Shown here: positions 35,633 through 43,720 of the stretch, piece by piece
How the letters are laid out: each line of letters begins with the position of its first letter
Position numbering within the stretch: the stretch's first letter is position 1
NCBI RefSeq assembly: GCF_011762125.1
Contig: NZ_JAASQN010000001.1
Span: 744,001-808,000 of the forward strand
Source of the DNA: Sphingopyxis panaciterrae
GTDB lineage: Bacteria; Pseudomonadota; Alphaproteobacteria; Sphingomonadales; Sphingomonadaceae
Direction of reading: 5' to 3'
DNA length: 64,000 bases
Made by a program: the position numbers and the translations under genes
The notes under the pieces: generated by a model
Database searches by the model: none
What the model saw: the letters and a program-made list of their open reading frames with translations, nothing else
What the model was told of the DNA's origin: nothing

Positions 35633-37438
35633 CTAACCCCCCGCCGAGTTCCGCAGCTTCGCCATTTCGATGCGGTCGCGGCCCAGCGTCTTGGCGCGCA
35701 GCAGGGCGGCGTCGGCGGTGCGGACGAGGCGGTCGTAGGCGCAATGGTCGGGCGCCACCGCAATCCCGACCGAAACCGTGACGGGCTCGAGGTCGTTGCC
35801 GCCGTGGCCGAGCTGAAGCGCCGATATCCGCGTTCGGATGTCCTCGGCGCGTTCCTCTGCCTGGACCGGCGACAGGGTGGGAAGCAGGATCAGGAATTCC
35901 TCGCCGCCATAGCGGAAGGCCAGCCCCGCCTCGCGCGTCACATTGGCGAGGACCAGTCCGACGGCGCGGAGGACGGTGTCGCCGGATTCGTGGCCGTGAT
36001 TGTCGTTAAAGCGTTTGAAATGATCGACGTCGATCATCAGGCAGCCGAGCGGTTCGCCCAGGCGTTCGGCCTGGGAAATCTGGGTTTCGAGCACGTCGCC
36101 GAGCTGGCGGCGGTTGGCGAGGCCGGTGAGCGAGTCGGCCATCGCCATTTCGCGCAATGTGTCGCGAAGTTGCAGATTGGCGATCGCCAGACCGATATTT
36201 TCGGCAAGCATGTCGAAATAGATGAGCTGCGCCGCCGCCGGCGTGTCGCCGCCCACCGGCATTTCGAAATAGAGGAGGCCCAGTGTTTCGCGCTGCGCGG
36301 TGAGCGGCAGGCAAAGCGTGTCGACCGGATGGTCCGGGTTCCAGTCGATATGGTCGCAGGGCACGTCGACATTGCCGCCCGCCGGCCGATGGCGCAGGCC
36401 GCGGCGCAGCGCCCAGCAGGAGAGAGCGGAGAATTGCGCGCTCGACCGCACGGGACCCAGCCAGCCGCATGCTTCGACCACCAGATTGCGCTGCCGGTCG
36501 AGCAGGTAGAGGCGCCCGGGCATGTCGGGCACGATTTCGGGAACGAAGCGCTGGACGACTTCCTTGAGGTCATGGAGCGTGTCGCAGCCCTGCATCCGCT
36601 GCGTCATCCGCGACAGCAGGTCGCGCATCGTCCGGTCGGCGTCGCGTTCGGTTTCGAGCCGCTGCCGTTCGAGGCCGTTCTCGCGGAAGATGCGGATCGC
36701 CTGCGCCATGTCGCCAATCTCGTCGATATGGCTGATCTCGGGCGGCTCGGCGGCGAAATCCTGGACCGCGAGCCGGTTGACGACGTCGCTGAGCTTGACG
36801 ACGGGGTGGAGCACGCGTTGCTTGAAGACGAAATAGAGCACGAACAGGACGAGCAGCGCGGTCAGCGCCAGCACGACTTCGGAAATGCGTTTCCACACGC
36901 GCGAAATATCGGTCGCGTCGCGGACCTGCGTTTCGATGCGGGTGTCGAGGCGATCCTGGAAGCGCTGAACCTCGAGTTCGGCGCGGTCGAGCTGGCGTTC
37001 ATATTCGGCGCCGAACAGGATTTGCCGCGCGACGGCGGAATTTCCGCTTTCCTGCGCGGTTAGCGCCGATTGCTGTTCGTCGTGCAGGGTGTCGGCGAGC
37101 GTGACGGCTTTCTTCAGCGCGTCGAGTTCGCCGGCGGTGGCCCCGGCGTCGCCGATGTGCCGGATGCGATCTTCGACCGTTTCGAGCGCCGCGAATTCGC
37201 TGCGATAGGCGGCGAGATAGGTCGGATCGCCGGTGTTGACGAACTGCCGCGCCCGGTCGCTGAGGGCGTAGATATCGGTGCCGAGTTCGGCGGTTTCCTG
37301 ATCGAGCAGGTAACGCTGTTCGACCGCAGAGCGTTCGCGGTCCTGGGCGTTCGACGCCAATATCATCGTCGTGCTCGACACGATGGTCAGCACGACGGTG
37401 GCTCCATAGGCCCAGTTGGTGATTGTCGCCAAGCGCAT
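35633..37438 (-). CDS. Membrane diguanylate cyclase (HAMP-GAF-GGDEF)
   Basis: This 601 aa sensor makes cyclic di-GMP. A first membrane helix (about 8-30) is followed by a helical periplasmic sensor domain (about 35-190), a second helix (about 192-215, VVLALTALLVLFVLYFVF) and HAMP (to about 265). A GAF-like domain (about 290-430) precedes a GGDEF domain with SLTGLANRR, DHFKRFND and the active-site GGEEF near residue 510. The RxxD inhibitory site is not seen: the corresponding residues are REAG. It should therefore lack classical product inhibition. The ATG at 37438 is used. It lies downstream of an ECF sigma/FecR-stub pair on the same strand. Confidence 0.92.
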   Translation of the reverse strand: MRLATITNWAYGATVVLTIVSSTTMILASNAQDRERSAVEQRYLLDQETAELGTDIYALSDRARQFVNTGDPTYLAAYRSEFAALETVEDRIRHIGDAGATAGELDALKKAVTLADTLHDEQQSALTAQESGNSAVARQILFGAEYERQLDRAELEVQRFQDRLDTRIETQVRDATDISRVWKRISEVVLALTALLVLFVLYFVFKQRVLHPVVKLSDVVNRLAVQDFAAEPPEISHIDEIGDMAQAIRIFRENGLERQRLETERDADRTMRDLLSRMTQRMQGCDTLHDLKEVVQRFVPEIVPDMPGRLYLLDRQRNLVVEACGWLGPVRSSAQFSALSCWALRRGLRHRPAGGNVDVPCDHIDWNPDHPVDTLCLPLTAQRETLGLLYFEMPVGGDTPAAAQLIYFDMLAENIGLAIANLQLRDTLREMAMADSLTGLANRRQLGDVLETQISQAERLGEPLGCLMIDVDHFKRFNDNHGHESGDTVLRAVGLVLANVTREAGLAFRYGGEEFLILLPTLSPVQAEERAEDIRTRISALQLGHGGNDLEPVTVSVGIAVAPDHCAYDRLVRTADAALLRAKTLGRDRIEMAKLRNSAGG

Positions 37439-37491
37439 GATAGCGTCCTAACTAGCCAATCGTTGGAGCAAGGTTAACCCCGGCCGGATCG

Positions 37492-37713
37492 TCAATTCCG
37501 ACGGCGGCGCGGATCCTTTTCCTCCCGGGTTTCCCCCGCAAGGATTTCCGCCGCCCATTGGTCTGCATCCGATGCGGCTTCATAGGCGGCGAGATGCGCG
37601 GGACTGGTTTCCAGCCACCGCGTCAGGCCGTCCCAATCGTCGAAGGACGGATCGGCGACGCGCATCGCCCACAGCCGGGCGGCTTCGGAGAATATCGATG
37701 GATGCGTCGTCAT
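37492..37713 (-). CDS. Truncated FecR-like anti-sigma protein (DUF4880 domain only)
   Basis: This 73 aa protein contains only the cytoplasmic N-terminal domain of FecR/PupR anti-sigma regulators (EAARLWAMRVADPSFDDWDGLTRWLETSPAHLAAYE). Normal FecR proteins are about 300-350 aa with a membrane helix and periplasmic signalling domains; here a stop follows a basic tail (KDPRRRRN) and only 53 bp separate it from the next gene. It is either a decayed remnant or a working soluble anti-sigma factor. It follows the ECF sigma gene by 48 bp, as in fecI-fecR pairs. Confidence 0.8.
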   Translation of the reverse strand: MTTHPSIFSEAARLWAMRVADPSFDDWDGLTRWLETSPAHLAAYEAASDADQWAAEILAGETREEKDPRRRRN

Positions 37714-37761
37714 GCCCTTTCCCTCTTAACGGGATTCTATGGCATGACGAAATCCCGGCGC

Positions 37762-38274
37762 CTATTCCGTATGCAATTTTATCCTGAGCTCGGCGAGCGT
37801 CCGATAGGCTTTTTGTAGATCCTTTTCGACCGAGCTCAGGCTCATGCCGAGTTCGCTCGCGATATCGGCCTGCCCGACGCCGTCGAGGCGGTAGCGGCGA
37901 AAGACATGATCGACCCGCGATCCGAGGGCGGCGAGCGCGGCCTGCACCTGCTGAAGCTGTTCGCGCGCGATGAAGACGCGTTCGCCGACGGGCTCGTCTT
38001 CGGGGCTGCTGCCAAGGCCATGCCAGTCATGCTGCCGCTTTTCGCGGCTGATCCGGGCACGTCTCAAGTCGCGCATGTGATTTTCGGCGGCGCGGAAGAG
38101 ATAGGACACCGGATCGGCGACCGGGCGTTCAGGGGCAACGGCGATCTTCTGCCACAAATCATGCAGGACATCTTCCGCCTCGTCCCCCGCGCCGCGGGCC
38201 GCAAGGAAGCGGAGGAGGCGGCCGCGTTCAGCGAGCAGCGTCGCGTGGAGGGCGCCGGATCCGGGGGTTTCCAT
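37762..38274 (-). CDS. FecI-like ECF sigma factor
   Basis: This 170 aa ECF sigma factor has region 2 (about 15-80: LRFLAARGAGDEAEDVLHDLWQKI, DPVSYLFRAAENHMRDLRR) and region 4 (about 110-165: RRYRLDGVGQADIASELGMSLSSVEKDLQKAYRTL), without regulatory extensions. It belongs to the FecI-like group that normally works with FecR and a TonB receptor for siderophores or other substrates. Here the FecR partner is a stub and no TonB receptor is nearby. The ATG at 38274 is 1 bp after the stop of the M23 peptidase, suggesting co-transcription. Confidence 0.92.
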   Translation of the reverse strand: METPGSGALHATLLAERGRLLRFLAARGAGDEAEDVLHDLWQKIAVAPERPVADPVSYLFRAAENHMRDLRRARISREKRQHDWHGLGSSPEDEPVGERVFIAREQLQQVQAALAALGSRVDHVFRRYRLDGVGQADIASELGMSLSSVEKDLQKAYRTLAELRIKLHTE

Positions 38275-38275
38275 C

Positions 38276-38932
38276 CTAGGGAGTGCCTTCCACGGGATCG
38301 GCGGGCGCGCGTCGCCGCGCGAAGTCCGATATATGGGGTGCGGTGTCCGCGATCGTCATCGGCCGGGCTGAACGCGGCGGCGGCGCGCCGCCGAGGAGCG
38401 GAAAGGGATCGGTCGCGCGACCGTTCACGCGCACCTCGAAATGCAGATGGCTGCCCGTCGAGCGGCCGGTCGACCCCATCAGCGCGATCTCCTGCTGCGG
38501 GGCGACCGGATCGCCGGCGCGGACGAGCAGGCGCGACAGATGGGCGTAACGGGTGCGCAGCCCGCTGCCATGATCGATCTCGACCATCCGGCCATAGCTG
38601 CCCGCCGCACCGGCAAAGGCGACGAAGCCCCCGCCCGATGCAAAGACGGGGGTGCCCAGTGGGCCGGGGATGTCGAGTCCATAATGCATGCGGCCACCGC
38701 CATGGAGGGGATCGGCGCGATAGCCATAGCCCGACGACAGACGCGGCATGACGGCAGGCACCGGGCTCTGCTGCGGCGGGGCGATGACGGGCTGGGGGGC
38801 TGGCGCCGACCAGTCGGTCATGCGCTGGCGAAAGGCGGTGCTGTCGCCGCCGGGCAGGGTGGTCTGCGCCGCCACCGGACCGGCGCCGGCACACAGCGCG
38901 AGGAGCGGATAGAGGGCGGGGCGTACAGGCAT
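38276..38932 (-). CDS. M23-family peptidoglycan endopeptidase
   Basis: This 218 aa secreted LytM-type zinc endopeptidase has a signal peptide (RPALYPLLALCAGAGPVAAQ), a Pro-rich linker and an M23 domain. The zinc motifs are present: HYGLDIPG (HxxxD) near residue 90 and HLHFEVRVNG near residue 160. Intervening SGYGYRADPLHGG and YAHLS match active LytM enzymes. It should cut crosslinks in the wall; all metal ligands appear present. The ATG at 38932 places the signal peptide at the start. It is read with the ECF sigma gene. Confidence 0.9.
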   Translation of the reverse strand: MPVRPALYPLLALCAGAGPVAAQTTLPGGDSTAFRQRMTDWSAPAPQPVIAPPQQSPVPAVMPRLSSGYGYRADPLHGGGRMHYGLDIPGPLGTPVFASGGGFVAFAGAAGSYGRMVEIDHGSGLRTRYAHLSRLLVRAGDPVAPQQEIALMGSTGRSTGSHLHFEVRVNGRATDPFPLLGGAPPPRSARPMTIADTAPHISDFARRRAPADPVEGTP

Positions 38933-39069
38933 GCGCCCATAAGACGGAGCCCTTGGCACGCGCCCTTGGTACGGTGTGCAAAAAAATCATCACCGATAAA
39001 TCCTTACGGAAACCGGCGCCTTCCTCCGTCTCTCCCCATAGCACGAGCCTTTTGCTTCGAAGGAGACGG

Positions 39070-39885
39070 ATGATGAATTCCACCGAACGCCGCATGCTGG
39101 ACATGCTCAAAAAAGGGCGCGACCATTATGGCGTGGTCGCGGTGAAGGCTGAGTTCGAGGCCGAGGGCACGCGCCCCGATGAACTGCTGCGCCTGCTCGA
39201 ACTGACGTGGCGCGCCGACCTGAAATTCGCGCTCAAGATCGGCGGCTGCGAGGCGGTGTCGGACCTGCACGCGGCGAAGCTGTACGGTGCCGATTATATC
39301 ATCGCACCGATGGTCGAGACGCCTTACGCGCTGTCCAAATTCATCGACGCGAGCGGCAAGGTCTATGGCGCCGAGCAGAGTGGCACGCGCATGCTGTTCA
39401 ACCTCGAAACCGAAACGACGCTCGCCAATCTGGACGCGATGTTGCCGCTCGCCGCGGGCGAGGTCGACGGGATCGTCTTCGGCCGCGTCGATTTCACCCT
39501 GTCGCGGGGATTGCCGCGCGGCGCGATCAACGACCGCGCGATCACCGACGCGGTGCTGCGCGTTGCGGAGGCCTGCGCCGCCAAGGATCTGGAACTGGTC
39601 GTCGGCGGATCGGTCGCGGTCGAGGCGGCAGCGGCGCTGCGCGAAATCCGTGGCGTGCGGCTCGACCGGTTCGAGACGCGCAAGGTGATCTTCGACGGCG
39701 CGGCGGTGGAGGGGGAGGGTTTCGAGGCGGGGATAGCCAATGCTGTGGCCTTTGAGCTCGACTGGCTGAAAAACAAGCGCGATTATTATGCCCGCATCGC
39801 CGACGAGGATCTGGCGCGTATCCGGATGATCGAGGAGCGCAGCGGGGCCGCGAAGCGCAGCCATCTGGCGCGGGTGGCCGCCTGA
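39070..39885 (+). CDS. HpcH/HpaI-type aldolase/citrate lyase-like enzyme
   Basis: This 271 aa (beta/alpha)8-barrel enzyme has similarity to the HpcH/HpaI aldolase/CitE superfamily, which cleaves or forms 4-hydroxy-2-oxo acids or acyl-CoA thioesters with a divalent metal. Conserved features are VVAVKAEFEAEGTRPDEL (general base area), KIGGCEAVSDLHAAKLYGADYIIAPMVETPYAL with the metal-binding Glu, and GIVFGRVDFTLSRG near residue 145. The ATG at 39070 has GGAG 5 bases before it; the ATG at 39073 is equally likely. It heads the polysaccharide operon; the gap to the phosphatase-like gene is 3 bp. Its substrate is unknown; a role in sugar building is inferred from place only. Confidence 0.8.
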   Translation: MMNSTERRMLDMLKKGRDHYGVVAVKAEFEAEGTRPDELLRLLELTWRADLKFALKIGGCEAVSDLHAAKLYGADYIIAPMVETPYALSKFIDASGKVYGAEQSGTRMLFNLETETTLANLDAMLPLAAGEVDGIVFGRVDFTLSRGLPRGAINDRAITDAVLRVAEACAAKDLELVVGGSVAVEAAAALREIRGVRLDRFETRKVIFDGAAVEGEGFEAGIANAVAFELDWLKNKRDYYARIADEDLARIRMIEERSGAAKRSHLARVAA

Positions 39886-39888
39886 TCC

Positions 39889-40716
39889 ATGACGCTGGGC
39901 GAGCAGGTTTCCCTTTTGATGCGCGACGTCGCGGCGAGCGTGGTGATGCCACGCTTCCGCGCGCTCGTCCCCGGGCAGATCGCGGAAAAAAGTCCCGGCG
40001 AAGTCGTGACGGTCGCCGATCGTGAAGCCGAAGCGCGGCTTCACGACCGCCTCGCCGCGCTCGGGCTCGGTGCGCGCATCGTCGGCGAGGAAGCGGCGGA
40101 GCAGGATCCCATGCTGCTCGAAGGGATCGGCAAGGGGCTGGTGTGGCTGATCGATCCGCTCGACGGCACCGCCAATTTCGCTGCCGGACGCGCCCCCTTT
40201 GGCATGATGATCGCGCTGGTCGACGGCGGCGAACCGCTCGAAAGCTGGATCCTCGATCCGCAGAGTGGCCGGCTTTGTCATGCGCGGCGCGGCGCGGGGG
40301 CAAGCTGCGACGGCAAGCCGGTGACCGCGCGCCGCAGCCACCGTTCGCCGCCGCGCGCGGCGCTCGGATCGCATTTCCTGCCGCCCGAACGGCGCGCGCA
40401 GTTGCACGATTTTGCCGCGCCCGGGCTCGACATCACACCGGTGCCGCGCTGCGCCGCCGAAAGCTATGTCCGCCTGGTGCTGGGGCAGGACGATATCGCG
40501 CTGTTCCAGCGCATCTTGCCGTGGGACCATGCGGCGGGCGCGCTGTTCCTGACCGAGGCGGGCGGGAAGATTACCCATTGGGATGGCACGCCGTATCGCA
40601 TCGGCGGCCGCGGCCGGGGCGTGCTTGCCGCGGCGAATGCCGAGCTTTGGCAGACCGCGGCGGAACTGGTTCTTCACCCGGCGGCGGGCCTCACCGACGA
40701 TAAGGATGATTTTTGA
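39889..40716 (+). CDS. Inositol-monophosphatase-family phosphatase
   Basis: This 275 aa enzyme is from the IMPase/FBPase/CysQ superfamily of Mg-dependent phosphomonoesterases. Metal and catalytic motifs are complete: GEEAAEQD (about 66-73), WLIDPLDGTANF (about 86-97) and LPWDHAAGALFLTEAGGKI near residue 206. Substrates in the family include inositol phosphate, nucleotides and sugar phosphates; here a sugar phosphate is plausible given the neighbours. Start ATG at 39889; the stop overlaps the next gene's ATG by 1 bp (TGATG). Confidence 0.9.
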   Translation: MTLGEQVSLLMRDVAASVVMPRFRALVPGQIAEKSPGEVVTVADREAEARLHDRLAALGLGARIVGEEAAEQDPMLLEGIGKGLVWLIDPLDGTANFAAGRAPFGMMIALVDGGEPLESWILDPQSGRLCHARRGAGASCDGKPVTARRSHRSPPRAALGSHFLPPERRAQLHDFAAPGLDITPVPRCAAESYVRLVLGQDDIALFQRILPWDHAAGALFLTEAGGKITHWDGTPYRIGGRGRGVLAAANAELWQTAAELVLHPAAGLTDDKDDF

Positions 40717-42596
40717 TGGGTAAGGGCTGGAAGCTGCTGGCGGCGAGCTGGCTGGCGCTATCGCTCTGCGCGATGCCGTCCGCGGCGCAGCTGGTGTCGC
40801 CGGTCGAGCCCGGCGCGGCGCAGGCCGGCGGCGCGGGCGCACGCGCGGCGGAGCAGATCGCGATACCGTCCGTCGACCTGCCGCAGATCACGCCGGTCAT
40901 GCTCGACGGCGATGCGCCGCCGCCGGCCGACAAATCGAGCGACAGGCCAGGCAGCGGCGATATCCGGCCAAAGCCAGCCGCTGCTGCCCTGCCACGGCCG
41001 AGCGAGTTTGAAACCTATGTCTCGACGCTGGCGGGCAAGCCGCTGCGCCGTTTCGGGAGCGAATTGCTGCTGCCCGCGGCGCGTGATTTCACCGCGCCGC
41101 CGACGACGGCGATCCCGCCCGATTACCGGATCAATCCGGGCGACGAACTGCTGCTCGGTATCACCGGGTCGGTACAGGCGTCGGGGCTGCGCCTCGTCGT
41201 CGATAGCGAGGGGCGCATCTTCGTGCCGCGCGTTGGCGCGATCGCGGTCGGCGGGGTGCGTTATGGCGACCTGCACGGCCTGATCGAACGGCAGGTGGCG
41301 CGCCAGTATCGCGGTTTCAACCTGGAGGTCGCGATCGGGCGCCAGCACGGCATTACCGTCTATGTCACCGGTTTTGCGGCGCGGCCCGGATCGTACACGG
41401 CGAGCAGCCTGTCGACCCTGGTCAACGCGGTGCTCGCGGCGGGCGGCCCGGCGGCAGGCGGCAGTTTTCGTTCGATCCAGCTACGCCGCGGTGGCCAGCT
41501 CGTTTCGGATTTCGACCTCTATGACCTGTTGCTGAAGGGCGACAAGCGCGGCGATGCAGCGCTTCAGAATGGCGATGTCATCTATATCTCTCCGGCCGGG
41601 GAGGAAGTTGCGGTGATCGGCAGCGTCAACCGCGAGGCGATCTTCGAACTGGCGCCCGACGAAACGCTGACCGATGCGATCCTTTATGCAGGCGGTGTCA
41701 ACAGCGTCGCCGACAACAGCCGATTGATGGTGCTGAACGGCATGGGCGGGGGCGAGCCCGGCTGGCGCGAAGTGGCGGCGGCCGAAGCGGGGACGCGCAA
41801 GGCGCGGCGCGGCGACGTCGTGCGGGTGTTGTCGCAGGTCGGCATCGCACGGCCGCTACGCCAGCAGCCGGTGCTGGTCACGCTGAGCGGCGAAGTCGCG
41901 CACCCGGGCCAATATTATGTCCAGCCCGGAACCCGGATGGCCGATGTGCTGACCGAGGCGGGCGGGCTGACGGCGGAGGCCTTTCCCTATGCCAGCGTGA
42001 TCACGCGCGAAAGCGTCAAGCATCAGCAAAGATTGAGTTACGATCGCGCGATCGACGATGTCGAACTGCTGCTCGCGTCGCAGCCGGTGACGTCGGTCAA
42101 CCGCGCCCAGCTGGTCCAGCCGGGCAATCTGGCGCTGATCAAGAATATCGTCGACCAGCTTCGCCGCCGCGAGCCCGACGGGCGGTTGATTTTCGACCTG
42201 GCGGTCGATGCCACGTCGCTGCCCGGCGACCTGATCCTCGAGAATAATGACGTCGTGCATATTCCGGCGCGGCCGGTGACGGTCGGCGTGTTCGGCGCGG
42301 TGCCGAGCCCGGCCTCTTTTGCCTATCGCGACGGTGCGACGGTCGGCGACTTCGTCCAATCGGCGGGCGGGGTGCAGAAGATCGGCGACAAGAAGGAGAT
42401 TTTCGTGGTCCGCGCCAACGGCACGGTGCTGGCGGATGGCAAGCGCGCGCTGCGCGCGCCCGCACTGCCCGGCGATCTGGTCTATGTGCCGATCGACGCC
42501 AATCGCGGCGAATTCTGGGCACGGCTGCGCGACATCACCGGCACCTTGTTCGGGGGACTGGTCGGCGCCGCGTCGATCAAGTCGATCCTCGAATGA
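40716..42596 (+). CDS. Outer-membrane polysaccharide export protein (Wza/OPX, SLBB)
   Basis: This 626 aa secreted OPX protein forms the outer-membrane channel for exported polysaccharide. A signal peptide ends near AMPSAAQ. The polysaccharide-export domain begins with DYRINPGDELLLGITGSVQ (about 135-153), followed by several SLBB repeats (about 220-560: VTVYVTGFAARPGSYTA, VTLSGEVAHPGQYYVQPGTRMADVLTEAGGL, VGVFGAVPSPASFAY). Length is greater than the 380 aa Wza, in line with the GfcE/KpsD-like long group. ATG at 40716 (a TTG at 40713 is also in frame). The stop overlaps the next gene by 4 bp. Confidence 0.93.
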   Translation: MGKGWKLLAASWLALSLCAMPSAAQLVSPVEPGAAQAGGAGARAAEQIAIPSVDLPQITPVMLDGDAPPPADKSSDRPGSGDIRPKPAAAALPRPSEFETYVSTLAGKPLRRFGSELLLPAARDFTAPPTTAIPPDYRINPGDELLLGITGSVQASGLRLVVDSEGRIFVPRVGAIAVGGVRYGDLHGLIERQVARQYRGFNLEVAIGRQHGITVYVTGFAARPGSYTASSLSTLVNAVLAAGGPAAGGSFRSIQLRRGGQLVSDFDLYDLLLKGDKRGDAALQNGDVIYISPAGEEVAVIGSVNREAIFELAPDETLTDAILYAGGVNSVADNSRLMVLNGMGGGEPGWREVAAAEAGTRKARRGDVVRVLSQVGIARPLRQQPVLVTLSGEVAHPGQYYVQPGTRMADVLTEAGGLTAEAFPYASVITRESVKHQQRLSYDRAIDDVELLLASQPVTSVNRAQLVQPGNLALIKNIVDQLRRREPDGRLIFDLAVDATSLPGDLILENNDVVHIPARPVTVGVFGAVPSPASFAYRDGATVGDFVQSAGGVQKIGDKKEIFVVRANGTVLADGKRALRAPALPGDLVYVPIDANRGEFWARLRDITGTLFGGLVGAASIKSILE

Positions 42597-43720
42597 GCCG
42601 GGACGGTAAGCTGCGGCAGCATATGGCCGATTTCGTCCGCAATGCCCGGATGCGGCGCCGCGTCTATGCGCTCGCCGCGCTGCTCCTCGCGCTGCTGACG
42701 GTGTTTCCGCAACCCTATGTCGCGCGCGCCAAGGTGTTGCCGCAGGACAATAGCAGCATCGGGCTGGGGTCGACGCTGAATGCGCTCGGCGGCCAGCTTC
42801 AGGGCTTTGCCGCGCTGTTCGGCGGCGCGAAGCAGCAGGTCGACATGTATCTGGCGATCAGCCGCAGCAGCGAAGTCACCGACGCGGTGATCCGCAAGCT
42901 CAAGCTGGTCGGTCCGGACGGCTATGCGTCGGCGACCAGCGCGCGCGTCGCGCTGGCGAAAAAGGCCGATGTCCATTCGCTGACCGGCGGCATCATCGAG
43001 GTCGAGGTGCGCACGCACGGCGCTGCGGAGGCCGAGGCGCTGGCCCGCGCCTATGTCGACGCGATCGGCGACCGCATCGTCGCGCTCGGCAAGGACCGGG
43101 TCGAGCGCAAGCGCGCGATCGTGTCGCAGCGCTTCCGGGAAGCCGCCGGCCGCGTCGCGACGAGCGAAAAGGCGCTCAATGATTTCCGCCGCCAGAACCG
43201 CCTCGCCGAACCGCAGGCCGAACTGGGGGCGGCGCTGTCGGTGCGCGCCGGGCTGGAGGCGCGGTTGCAGGCGAAGCAGGTCGAGTTGCAGACGCTGCAG
43301 AAATTCCAGGGGCCGGAAAATCCGCAGCTGGTCGCGGTGCAGACCGAAGTGGCGTCGCTACGCGCGCAGATCGGGCGCAGCGCGCAGGCCGACGTCGGGC
43401 CCGCCGGGCCGAATGTCGCCGGTCTGGGCGAAGTGTCGGGCGAATATCTCGACCGCTACCGCGACTATCGCTTCGCGCAGGCGCTGTACGAGGTGTATGC
43501 GCGCTCGTCCGAAGAGGTCGCGGTCGAAACGCTGGCGGGCGAGACGGCGGCGAATGTGCAGGTGCTGGAGGCGCCGCGGCTCGACGCCGACCGCAAATAT
43601 AATATCGCGGCGGCGGCGCTGCTGGCGCTGGTCATCCTCGCGGCGCTGTTCACCGAAATCTATGCCCCGGCGACCGGGATCCGGCTGTTCGCGGCGCGGG
43701 GCGGGGACGCGGGGGCATGA
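42593..43720 (+). CDS. Chain-length determinant (PCP/Wzz-type) without kinase domain
   Basis: This 375 aa polysaccharide co-polymerase has an N-terminal membrane helix (RVYALAALLLALLTVFPQ, about 22-40), a long periplasmic coiled-coil region (about 150-320: RVERKRAIVSQRFREAAGRVATSEKALNDFRRQNRLAEP) and a second helix near residues 340-360. It controls polymer length and links the inner membrane to the OPX channel. The cytoplasmic end after the second helix is short and lacks Walker motifs or a Tyr cluster, so it has no BY-kinase domain. It overlaps neighbours by 4 bp at both ends. Confidence 0.9.
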   Translation: MSRDGKLRQHMADFVRNARMRRRVYALAALLLALLTVFPQPYVARAKVLPQDNSSIGLGSTLNALGGQLQGFAALFGGAKQQVDMYLAISRSSEVTDAVIRKLKLVGPDGYASATSARVALAKKADVHSLTGGIIEVEVRTHGAAEAEALARAYVDAIGDRIVALGKDRVERKRAIVSQRFREAAGRVATSEKALNDFRRQNRLAEPQAELGAALSVRAGLEARLQAKQVELQTLQKFQGPENPQLVAVQTEVASLRAQIGRSAQADVGPAGPNVAGLGEVSGEYLDRYRDYRFAQALYEVYARSSEEVAVETLAGETAANVQVLEAPRLDADRKYNIAAAALLALVILAALFTEIYAPATGIRLFAARGGDAGA

